Below, piece by piece: positions 29,514 to 64,000 of a stretch of DNA of 64,000 nucleotides. How positions within the stretch are numbered: the first letter of the stretch is position 1; each line of letters starts with the position of its first letter. This DNA comes from Aptenodytes patagonicus (Eukaryota; Chordata; Aves; Sphenisciformes; Spheniscidae), in NCBI RefSeq assembly GCF_965638725.1, contig NC_134950.1, forward strand, positions 166,012,853 to 166,076,852, written 5' to 3'. The notes under the pieces are model-generated. The model was not told the origin of the DNA, ran no database searches, and worked only from the letters and a program-made list of their open reading frames with translations. Position numbers and translations under genes: made by a program.

Positions 29514-29592
29514 TGTCCTGGTTTCGGCAGGGATAGAGTTAATTTCCTTTAATTAAGTCAGCTTAATTGCTGACTGAGATTAAACCACGACA
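29514..29592 (+). mobile_element. 79-bp internally deleted LTR-like element
   Basis: It begins TGTCCTGGTTTCGGCAGGGA, the start of a common avian ERV LTR family as I recall it, and ends TTAAACCACGACA, the matching LTR terminus, so both TG and CA ends are present in only 79 bp. Flanks are ggtat and ggttt, a 4 of 5 match to a target-site duplication. Inside is a hairpin, GTCAGC-6 nt-GCTGAC. No viral genes are present. Confidence 0.65.
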
Positions 29593-30513
29593 GGTTTTAA
29601 CCAGATGAATTTTCCAGCATACGTTAAATATTGGCACAAATTTTGCCCTCTGTTAAAAGTTTTTGGTTAGAAATTCGAGTTACATATTACTGTTTTTTCA
29701 TTCCTTAATCTCTATTTTTTATTATTCCCAGGCTATGATGTATGTTCATTGTGCCTTATAAAGATAAAATCTCAGAGTAAAATATACTATCTCATACATA
29801 CAAGATCAGAGCCCAAAATACATTCAGTATCACATTATGCCATAACTTCTGTTAAAACATACAAACCTTGTTTGAGCAAAATAAAAACCACAACATTTAT
29901 CCTCGTATCTGAAATCACTTATATTTATTTAAATAAAAGTTATGTATAAAGCCTCCTAGCAACAGGTATTGGACAGTAACAGGTATAAATTAATGGTAAG
30001 CCCTATTGCTAAGTACAGTTATTTCTCTTACAGTTACATCAACAGAACCCATTACTGTCCAAAAATTTTTTTACTCTTTCTTGGGTTGTTTCTAAATCTT
30101 TCCTGTCATCTTTCCTGACGATAAGAGTTACTATGGGTTTTGCAGGAAGCATTCTACTGAAGGAACTACTCTGTCCTTAAAAGCCAGGCAGCCCTAATGC
30201 ATGCAAACAGAAAAACAAACACTTTGCTTGATAGGTATCATCAGCAAAGGAAACAACTAAAGATGGTTTTAAAGAAATAAAGACGCTAAGTGTTCTGTGA
30301 TGCAAACAACAATAAGCCATTTTATGTTCCAGTGTAAGTTATTTTTCCAGAAAGCAATAGCATGTTCTCAAGACAAGTTCAATTAGGCGAGCAGAATTTT
30401 AAAGATCAGTAAAGCATCATTCCATAATGGCAGTATATCTGTTACAGTCAGAAAGAGGCCATGTTTATAATGCTGTACCAGCTACTATCACTAAAAACAA
30501 AAAAGATCCTTAC

Positions 30514-30556
30514 CTGGACGTATTTTTTCTGCCGTATCTTCTTCATCAATCTGTCC
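30514..30556 (-). other. Exon-like 43-nt segment, minus strand
   Basis: Strong acceptor with a pyrimidine tract (ccatttttcacag) and a consensus donor (CCAG then GTAAGG) enclose 43 nt, open in one frame as GQIDEEDTAEKIRP and leaving one nucleotide. That phase fits the segment at 23849-23704, giving an acidic/basic run-on. It may be a 5' UTR exon of the channel gene or part of an unknown minus-strand transcript. Splice-like signals also occur by chance in DNA of this length. Confidence 0.3.
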
Positions 30557-31943
30557 CTGTGAAAAATGGGGCACAGGGAGTAAAGACGGAACTCAAAGGA
30601 ACGAAAAGAGTTGCACTCCTTCTGCCCTTTTTGCACGCTGTAATATTGACAATCAGAAAAGAGGAAGGCATGGAAAACAACAAGATTTTTATCTGTAGCT
30701 GTTAAAACATAGCCTTAGGACTTGCAGCTAAGAGCAAAACTTTCAGACAAGCAACTTTGCTTGTGTTACTATGTGAAATTTACTTTCTCCTATTAGGAAG
30801 GCAGTTTCTTAAAGGGAGGGGGAGGAGGCAGAAAACTAGCTTCATAGTAAGAACATTGTTTTCTTCGCAGTTTCATTCATTATTCCTCAGTATAATGAAA
30901 AAAAGAAAAAAAAAGCTGAAGTTTAACAACAAAAAGATAATGTTCATTATAAAAATGACTAACTCTGCTTAATTTAGTTACTATGTTCTTGACATGGACC
31001 TGTCTCTTTCATTAACTGCAAAGTATAGCACTCTTCTTTTTCCTTTTTATTGCCAGAGCACAAGAAAAGTATTTTTTTCTTGGTAGCATTAGCACACCAC
31101 CATTAGTCTAATGACTAAGAGTGTGCAGATGTCAAGAGCTGAAAAAACAGATTTTTGCATAATTAAATGTACCTTGTGACTGTGCCATAACTCTAAACAC
31201 TAGATGCTGCTTTAAATTACCGATCAGATAAATACGGTCATTAAAGATATCAAGGCATCTGACAGTTCATGCACACTGCATGACCCTCTTATCCTCAAAT
31301 TCTATCCAGCTGCCTCGTCTGCTAGCTTCTATCTACTGAGAAATACTCTGTGGTATAATCCTAGAAATCTGTGCCTCCTATATTCAGCAGGATAATAGAC
31401 ACACAACATGTGCCTCTGTCTTAGAGGGAAAAGGGTTCATACAAGGTTTCTCTTCCTGTTTTTCCCATTTATAGGAAGGAGACTGCTATTTAAGTTCCTA
31501 ACAAATTCAGCACGATTTCCCTCCTTTTCCTATCTGATTGGGACCTTCCCTCAATAGCTCACTGACCAAGGACCCCCTACTATACGTGAGAAGTCTGAAA
31601 TTCAGATCATTGAAAACCTAATCCTTCTAATACATCTCCCTTTAAGATACATCTGTATCTTTAAGATACTATGTCTATAAATGGCTAGAATTACAAGATG
31701 GACACAAGATACCAGACAGATACAAGAGGGAATGGAACTTAATTTTCAAGTAAGTCACTATCGTCAACTGATGTATCTGTAAATCTAACTCTGGAATTTG
31801 TACACTGACCTATTCAATAGCCTCGCTATTAGTCATACAACACTCATGGACAGAAAGTTGGAGTAAAAAAGTGTTTTACAGAGAGAAAACAAACACATTT
31901 ATCAAAAATTCAATGGAAAAATCAACATTACTTTACTTACACG

Positions 31944-32033
31944 CTAAAAACATCTAGTAACTTCAACCATAATAGCTGGAAGGAAAACTACTCGAGCCTG
32001 AGAAAGACATTCCATATTTTCAAGAAATGGATC
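31944..32033 (-). other. Exon-like segment with stop, minus strand
   Basis: An acceptor (tgttttgcag) is followed by 29 open codons (DPFLENMECLSQARVVFLPA, IMVEVTRCF) and TAG, with a GTAAGT donor 3 nt after the stop. Only this frame is open. No protein family recognised. Weak evidence for an untranslated or terminal exon. Confidence 0.2.
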
Positions 32034-35000
32034 CTGCAAAACAAAGTCATACAATATGTAACTAGATCGTGGCAACCACTGATGAAGAATGCTATTGAAT
32101 TTGATATAAAGTATCTTTTAATTGTTTTAATTTAGGTTAAGATTCTTACAGAGACAAATCACAACTGCTAATTGCGGAGCTTATTAGCACCTTCTGGTGC
32201 CCATTAGCTGACACTGACCACAAGTGATTCTGAGACAAACACAGTGATGCCGATGATCCTCCATTAGCATCAGCAAATGCAAACCACTGTTTCACACAGA
32301 AACCCCCACAAAACACAGAAAATTCAACTGTGCACGTAACAGCAAATAGGTATGAACACAGACATCAAAATACTCTCCTGAAGGCAAAATCTCCATCTCT
32401 GGAGAGCAAGGAATAGAAATCATGTCAGATGGAGCACAGGCATGGTGTATTTTTAGTTTCTTTAAAGACAGCAACACCACAGGAATAGAGTACATCTCTC
32501 TTGGGCATAATAAAAATAAACACAAATCACAATCATAGCAAAAAGCAGATATTAACAGAAATCAGCTGTTATTTTTGCCTCCCTACCACATGCAATGAAA
32601 AAAGTTTTCCAAGTAACTTTAGAGTTAAAAATAAACAGTTCCTCCTCATAAATGCAACGTTCTGAAATTTGGTAAACCTGCATGAGTGATATCATGACAG
32701 ACAGAATTTCTCAGTAGAAAATCCTAGTTTTTCTACATTAAGAATCTGGTTTTCTCTTAAGCCCTCAAATCTGCAACAGCACTATACACAAATTTTCAGA
32801 GCGTGAACTACATGGTTTCCTTGCCTCTGCTCGCAGCAGAATTATCACTGATCAGTGCCTGGGAAAGTCGTTCTGCTTTTGGTGCAATGGCCCTTCAGCT
32901 GACCTTTTGCAGGACAGCCACATGACAGCAACACGGAACACACAGATATAACTGCACGAATATGGTCCCCCCGATGACTGCACTGATGACAAGGCACTGA
33001 TGCCAAATAGAGCAAAAAACTAAGTACACTTCCCATTCCGTGTATAGATCTTTAGAGTCTTTTGGGGAAACAAGCTTGTGTGTTTAAAAGGAAAACAAGC
33101 TAATCAAAACCATCTTGGTTATGTCCTTCAGGTAAGTATCTTTGAAAAATGTGGTACAGAATAAAGCAGTCAGCGAATTCAGCGATAGTTCCCATAGTAC
33201 TCGGTCATCCAAATAAGAAGCGGAGACCTGACTTGATCACATCATAAGGACTTACAGACGAATGAGAGCTTTAATAGTGGATGGCTCTTCAATCCAACAA
33301 ACAAAAGTCAAATGTGGACCAAAAAAGGGGCACACGTATTTAACAGGAGGGACGATTAAGTACCAAAACAACTTGTGAACACTTATGGCCTTCTCAAATA
33401 CTCAAAATCATTAGTGTTTGATTACATCAGCCCTTCGTTTTCTAATCCCCACCTAGCTCTATATACATACGTACACAGTTTGAGAATTGATAGCAGATTT
33501 TCATAGGACAATATTACTTTATAACACATATTTGGAGCAGTGTAACAGTTATTAACCCTGATGCTTACAGCTCATAAATGATATTTCTTACAAGTTTATG
33601 TAATGGAGGCAGTTCATTGCTCAGCAATAAAATTTCATACTCCTTGGTAATTCAAGCATTTCATCGGATACACTTGCAATGAAAATTATTTGCAGAGATT
33701 TCTGTTTACTACAGCTGCGACTTCAGAGAATTTGCGATCCTCCCTCCTGCCTGTAACCTAAACTGGCAGACAGGGAAAGAGGCATGCCCACAATTTGAGA
33801 AATACTATAACCTCTGACATATCACATTAAGAGCTATCTCTAAATAATGCACACACATTTATTGCAATGCAAACTCAAATGCATCCATCACGGGCTGAAT
33901 TAATTCAGCTGCTAGCCAGAAGCTTCGGGACTCTCCTTAATTTCAAGACCTAGATGAGATTCCAGGAATGTCTCTTACAAAATATTATATCCCCGGAACA
34001 AGAGTAATATGGGACAGCAGGCAAAAAGAAAAGTAGTGGGGAAATACATCTTCTTTGCTTTACTTGGAATGCAGAATAACTAAGTATTACATATATAATA
34101 AAACCAAAACCAACACACACACACACACAAACTACTATATTATACAAAATATCTAAAGGCATGACTCTGTCACAGAAAAAACAAGGGGTTCTGGCTAATA
34201 AGTATCTCTGAGATAAGCTAAAGGTGTGGCCCAATCCCTCTTAGAAGAGAATCTAATAGTATAAAGTACATGATGTATTTATCGAGATAATAATTTATAT
34301 GATTTCCATTTCCCTTTTTTCATGCTGCACGATGAAGTAAGAAATCACACAGACGTGAAATTTGCTATTTGGTAAATAGCTAATTGGCTTTACAGAATAA
34401 CAGGAAATAGCTTTTATGGGAAGTACACATTAAACGCATTGGTACACAAAGCAGCTTTCTGCCTAATGACCTAATGTACACTGAGTAAGTCTGAAAATTA
34501 GCTCAGTGCCTGAAGTTCAAGTTATTCCATCTGTTTCTTCTTAGTATTCTGAAAAACAGTATCTTTGAAGCATTTTATATTTCTCAAAAGTAAGATGCTA
34601 AGAGCATGCAAAATATTGCTACTACAATCTCTGAAAGATTTCCAGCATTTCTGATGCAATCATGCTAACACAGTTTATTCTTGAAGTCTCACCTTTTGTT
34701 GCATGGCTCCAAACACAACCATGAAATGACAAACGCAAGAGCACTAGCAAAGACTGAGCCATTTGGTTTCAAACCTATTTCTTACTGTAGCTCCCTGTAA
34801 GATTAAAGTCTAAACTTCAACATGTCAAGAATGCAACTCGTAAAAATTATGTAATACCAAACAGCTTTACAAACTAAAACCAAACCAACCAACCATACAT
34901 GCTAGTGAACTAGAATACAGTATTTAATAGTTAGATTAATGCAAGGAAGCAAATTTAAAACAAAGTTAATGATGAAATAATGATTTATCTCCTTTCTCCA

Positions 35001-36059
35001 AAGCCTCCTGGATTTCAGCTCTGCCTGTCCCTCCTCTCTAGCTAGCTGGGGTATCCGATTTATCAAAATGGCTTGAAAATTTAGTTTCTTTCTTTGCTTC
35101 CAGTTGCCATCACGCTGGTTCTGTATCTCCTACTTAGACGAAATGGCAGTCATTAAGAATGTATGTGTAGTCACTGTTTTGCTACCGTTATCTGCAGAGC
35201 CCTTTGCTCATACATGGCCCGGTTGTGACAGACGCTCAGACATGCCAACTGCCTTAGTGACTCAAGGAACTCTCTCTCACTCCTCTGCGCCAGTGGAGAA
35301 ACTAACGCCTCATCCAGCAGTCAAAACCAGAGTGGCTGTAAACTCATTTGCAGTATTTTTCATTAGATGTCTACAAATATTCCCTCATTGTAAACAGTGC
35401 AAAAAAAAAAAAAAAGCCAACCCAGCAGATCTGGGCATCCGCCTGACTGTCGTCTAAAATCACAGCTTTATTCCGGATGATATTCTGCAACTTTTCAGGG
35501 CTTAATCCAGCAGCACGAGGCAGCTACAGGCACACCATTTCCAGAGAATCACAGCAAAGACTGTGCTCATTGTACATTGTTCTGTGAATGTATTTTTGTG
35601 GCTTTTACAGCAGGTTTTGGACATGAAGGAGTCTAAAACAGTGGACTGTATTACTTGAATGTCTTGCTTATGCAGACACGTAGAATATGATATTCCAGGA
35701 AAATTGTCACACAATAAAATTAAATAGGATTTAAGATCACCAAGTTTCACATCCCGTAAAATACAGACTAAATACAGTAATTTCAAACAGTTACATCTGA
35801 GTCATGACCATAAATTATAGATAGGCTACAACACTTTTGGTTTCAAGCTATGTAGAATCTACCATGTCCTTTGGGGATTTTTTTCAGTGATTAGCTGGTC
35901 TTAAAATGCATGTCTTCTTCATATCTTGAATTTACGTAGCTCTCATCCCAACTACAGAACCTATTACAGCTTTTCCTGGAGGATTAAAGAGGTCTTTGTT
36001 TATGAAAAACATTTTCTACTTGTAGTTCTATAATTATATTTTAAAAAATGGCATTGGAA

Positions 36060-36430
36060 GTGATATCCTAAAGCCGACTAGTTCACACTTTAGCCCAAAA
36101 CAGCATCAACTCTACTGATGTAATTCCTGGAGATACTTGTTTAGTCTCTTATTACAACAGATGGTGACTCCAGAACCTTCAGATGCAACGTATTCTAGTG
36201 CTTCACTATTCTCACTGCCAAAAAAGGTTTTTCTTGTGCTTCATCTGAATTTCCTGAACTGCACTCTCAGCCTGTTACTTCTTGTTTCACTTATCAAGGA
36301 CATGAATATGAGTTTATTCCACATTTCTTCTTAATTATTTGAAAACTGCTATCACGTTTCCTTCCATCTTCTCTTCTGTAGACAAAATCCATCTGAACCT
36401 CACATCATAATTCGTACTTCTCAGGCTCCA
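36060..36430 (-). mobile_element. Ancient CR1-like LINE fragment
   Basis: The plus strand reads as reverse complement of old CR1 text: tattctagtgcttcactatt, ctcactgccaaaaaaggttt, ttcctgaactgcactctcag and cctgttacttcttgtttcac are decayed versions of well known antisense CR1 landmarks. Limits approximate. Confidence 0.6.
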
Positions 36431-37075
36431 AATCATTCTTACAGCGTATTTCTAAATCCTTTTAACATTTACTTTGAATGCTGTGACTGTCAAACCTCAC
36501 AAAGAGGGAATGGAGCAGCAGACAGAAGAAGCTGGGAAATTCTATAGCATTCTCGAACCTACTACTATTAAGGAAATATCATCTTTATACTCTTACTTAT
36601 TACAAAGATTATTCACCCATCAAACACTTACATTCCAGGCATTTCCATCCTTACTTCTCCCCTTACCTCAACATCCTGGCTTCACTCCTGAGACCTGTTC
36701 AGTTCTCCACCACTTCCTTTTTGGCTCAACAGCTGTTTGCTCACTCTGGTGTTCTCAGAAATTCACAGTTTAGCCAAAGATGATCAGATTTTCATGGAAG
36801 TTGAAAAATAATCCCCGGACTCATACATACATCATGTTCCTTCTCTTCCAAAACCAAAAGCAAACAACTAACATTGTAAACTAGATCATCTTACCACTTT
36901 CCTAAAACAACACAAACATGATGAAAGGCTGAAAGATTTACTGCATAACAAAGAAAACCTTACCTACAATAGTTTTTGCGTAATATTGTCTTTAGTTCAG
37001 ACTTGATAAACATACACACAGAAAACAGAAAATTATCACTATTATAATACTCATGTTTTTAGCAGCCCTCAGTAA

Positions 37076-37140
37076 ATATGATCTTTGTTGGCCTAGGCAA
37101 TCTCCAGAGATCCCTTCCAACCACAACGATTCCGTGATAC
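37076..37140 (+). mobile_element. Short CR1 3' end, plus strand
   Basis: Reads ggcaatctccagagatccct and tccaaccacaacgattccgt, ending gatac, the CR1 3' UTR terminus in sense orientation. About 65 nt. Confidence 0.85.
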
Positions 37141-38600
37141 GAAGGGATCACTGTAATTTTTTTCTCCTTCAAGTAATGAATTGTTGATCTGAAAGGTTGA
37201 AGAAACACTGTATTATATATATTAATAGCAGCAACTATCCCCAAAAAGTTCTTTGATGCACAAAAAAAGAGGAAAAGCAATTTTTAAATTGCATAATGTA
37301 AAAAAAAAGGTTCTGTTAAAAAAAAATCCACTTTAAATCAAACGTACAAAAGATGATGACTGCCCTTGAAGACACAACATTAACTTTACTAAATGAATAA
37401 TCCGTTGGTGATTATGGATAATGAAATGATGATTAGGTTTATGAATGAAATTATTATTTCCTTTTATCAAAGAATAAAACAAAAATATCAGAATTTCAGT
37501 ATCTCTAAGAGAAAACAAGAAATGACTTTAAAGTATGCATGAAAATTATTGTGTTTGAAAAGAAGTCATCAACCTCTTAATGGACTAATGCATACTGAAA
37601 TGTAGTAAGGCACTTTGCTCAGTATTTACTTACAGAGAAAACTTCACAGTGCCTCATTCTTTTCGAGTTCAGAATCCAATAAAATTACATACTTTATGCA
37701 TAACAGCATCTGAAACACGGATAGTTACCATTAGCCTGAAGCCAGTACACAATTAAACTCTGAACAAAAAACCCCCTTATCTTTGAAAAAAATGCAATTT
37801 ATTAAACAACAAATGCATTTCACATTTGTCTTAGGAGATGCCTTAAATCATATGCTTCCCACTGCTGCAACAAGATAAAATAGTAGAAATACTGCAGTTA
37901 AGGAAGGACTTTGGTCAAGGCAGATCTCTTAAGAATCATACACTCCACTTGTAATTATGATGAGGACATTGTGCACTCGACAATGCTAGAAAATGTGATC
38001 TGTGTCAAAATAAGCAAAGTTTAAATTAGCAGAAGTAAAAGGCCATTATGTCTTCTACTTATGGTTACAACCAGCATTGAACAAGGATGTGAATACCTGA
38101 ATGTATCTTTTTTTCCTTATCCCTTTACACATTTTTTTCTCTCACGGTATTTTTTTTTTCACTAATAAACTATTAGCATCTTTACTGTTCTACCATAATG
38201 AAGTAACGAGCGTAACAAAAAGATGTCCCAAGAAGACAGTCCTGTCCACTTCACACAGATCCTCACCCAGAACATGGTCACTACTGCAGCTGAACACTTT
38301 CTGCATTAATAAAGTGCCAAAAAGACATTTGGGAGTTGAGGAGGGGGGAAGCATCTCTGGAAAAGTCATACAAAATACCATCATGCAATCATTTTCAGGT
38401 ATCCTTTTTCATCAGACAAAATAATACCATCTTCCCTGGTCCTCTGGGCAAGGCAGTTGAAGTCTTTGCTATCCGCTCAGCAGGGCAGCCTCAAACAAGA
38501 GGCAAGGCAGGATCTCGCTTTTAAGCATTTGTCCCCCACCACAGACCCTTAAAGAGAAGGGGGTGGACCTGGGCACTAAAAGGGCACGTGTAAAGCCCCC
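37141..38600. other. Intergenic stretch before the CpG island
   Basis: AT-rich with poly-A and poly-T runs (37301-37326, 38138-38160). Base composition turns GC-rich from about 38540 on. Minor splice-like sites occur on the minus strand (for example at 38.3, 37.6 and 37.0 kb) without a coherent reading frame. No gene recognised. Confidence 0.55.
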
Positions 38601-38884
38601 AGCACCTCAGAAGCACTGCCTACCACACCCTGCCTCAGGCTTTGACCCGGAGTGCCTCAGGGCTGGCACCCAGCACCAGCCTTGCCTGAACGCCTCAGCC
38701 CCGAGCGGAGCCCTCCAGAGGGGGACAAGTGACCTCACACGCCGCAGGCCTGGCCTGCCGGGGAAAAACACGGCCCCTGGGGCACCGCAGGGAGGGAAGA
38801 CGACACCCCGTAGGCTGCAGTACGGGCCAGGACGCGGCTCCGAACCTTCCCGGCAAAGGACTGCGGAGAAGTAACTCCGCGGAG

Positions 38885-39090
38885 AACATGGCGGAGGCCG
38901 GGGGCAGGGCGGGAACGCTAGCCCCGCCCCCTCCCCCGGCCCCGCCCCCTCCGGCCGTTCCCCTCGGAACGCCTCGGGCGGTGACCGCCCCCGCCCCACC
39001 TCGCTGCGCGGGCTCGGAGAGGTGAGGGGGCGGAACTTCCGGGCCGGCTTAGCCCTCCTCGGAAATGACATCAGAGTGTCAACATGCAAG
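38885..39090 (+). promoter_or_regulatory. WDR48: WDR48 core promoter and 5' UTR motifs
   Basis: Upstream of the start codon lie two GC boxes (GCCCCGCCCC at 38921-38930 and 38940-38949), an ETS core (ACTTCCGG at 39035-39042), a CRE/ATF-like TGACATCA (39066-39073) and a YY1-like ATGGCGG (38888-38894). A full YY1 consensus AAGATGGCGGC (39088-39098) covers the start codon. The transcription start cannot be fixed from sequence; it probably lies between about 38950 and 39080. Confidence 0.65.
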
Positions 39091-63475
<24,385 letters not shown>

Positions 63476-64000
63476 GTAAGTAATGCATATTTGACTCTCA
63501 AAACTGCAGAAAGAGAATTGCAAGCTCAATCCCCCCCCCCCCAAAAAAAAAACCCGGTTTGCCAGAGAATCGTATTGTGCTTGATGAATTTGTAGAAGTT
63601 TCTAGTTATTTAAGCAGCATCACTTTGAAGCATTGAATTATATCAGGATATTTGGAAGAACTATAGGTTTCTTTTGGGTTCAGTGGGCAGTTGCTTTAAG
63701 TTTATGCTAAGAAATGTCCAAAAAGTAACTACTGAAATTAGACTTTCTGTCTCTTGTGGTATTTAATCAGAAAACAGAGGAACTTATAGATTGTTACACT
63801 GTTCAGAACCACAGTTTTATGTTATGTTTCCTATTGCTAATAGTGATGAATTATAGCTTTTTAAAAGGAAAAGGTACAAAACCTGACAGTAGGGAATGCA
63901 AGATAGTCTGCCTATCACATTAGCTGTAACTGGGAGCTATATAGGTTAGAAATCAATGCAGGTCCTCAGGTACGAAGTCAACGTCATAGACAGTATGCCT
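63476..64000 (+). other. WDR48: Start of WDR48 intron 17
   Basis: Opens with a C-run then A-run at about 63531-63551 (12 C followed by A). No other feature seen before the window ends. Confidence 0.7.

Larger units (their letters stand above)
29593..36059. other. Intergenic stretch with few recognisable features
   Basis: About 6.5 kb of AT-rich sequence. It contains exon-like minus-strand segments at 30514-30556 and 31944-32033 (listed separately), a (CA) run at about 34113-34128 and an A-run at about 35400-35415. Plus-strand frames of up to 117 codons (35104-35457) have no family motif. Confidence 0.55.

Noticed and set aside
37640..38310. Possible minus-strand micro-exons near 38.28 kb (KVFSCSSDHVLG) and 37.65 kb (MRHCEVFS)
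   Set aside because: Splice sites exist but the phases do not join into an open frame and acceptors are weak; treated as chance.

Overview
The window looks like avian nuclear DNA. It is AT-rich and contains intron-split vertebrate genes. Many CR1 LINE fragments lie in both orientations, two of them with recognisable CR1 3' ends, and there is a short element with the ends of a common avian ERV LTR. There are no operons, phage genes, CRISPR arrays or bacterial coding regions. Two protein-coding genes can be read exon by exon. They lie head to head with about 16.6 kb between their start codons.

Left half, minus strand (122-22459): the first 13 coding exons (664 codons, every junction in phase) of a voltage-gated sodium channel alpha subunit of the SCN5A/SCN10A/SCN11A cluster. 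They cover the N-terminus, all of domain I, the I-II linker, and domain II up to the start of S4. The rest lies beyond base 1. Position next to WDR48 and a short I-II linker point to SCN11A (Nav1.9). Several local motifs look more like Nav1.8 (SCN10A), so the paralogue name is provisional. Intron 2 is an AT-AC intron with U12-type signals, a known feature of this family. The domain I filter carries a cysteine at the tetrodotoxin-resistance position.

Middle (22488-38600): intergenic DNA with CR1 pieces, a 79-bp LTR-like element, a perfect 21-bp inverted repeat, and several minus-strand exon-like segments with good splice signals. These could be 5' exons of the channel gene, an unannotated transcript, or chance. 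A CpG island (about 38600-39700) then marks the WDR48 promoter, with GC boxes, an ETS motif, a CRE-like motif and a YY1 motif overlapping the start codon.

Right half, plus strand (39091-63475): 17 coding exons (581 codons plus 2 nt) of WDR48 (UAF1), the WD40 activator of the deubiquitinases USP1, USP12 and USP46. The last roughly 95 codons lie beyond the window. Features to check are a possible extra exon between exons 15 and 16 and a CR1 insertion starting a few bases past the exon 8 donor.

The two genes are unrelated in function. I found no convincing undescribed system. The most useful leads are the exon-like segments, the shortened domain II S3-S4 region and the TTX-site cysteine.
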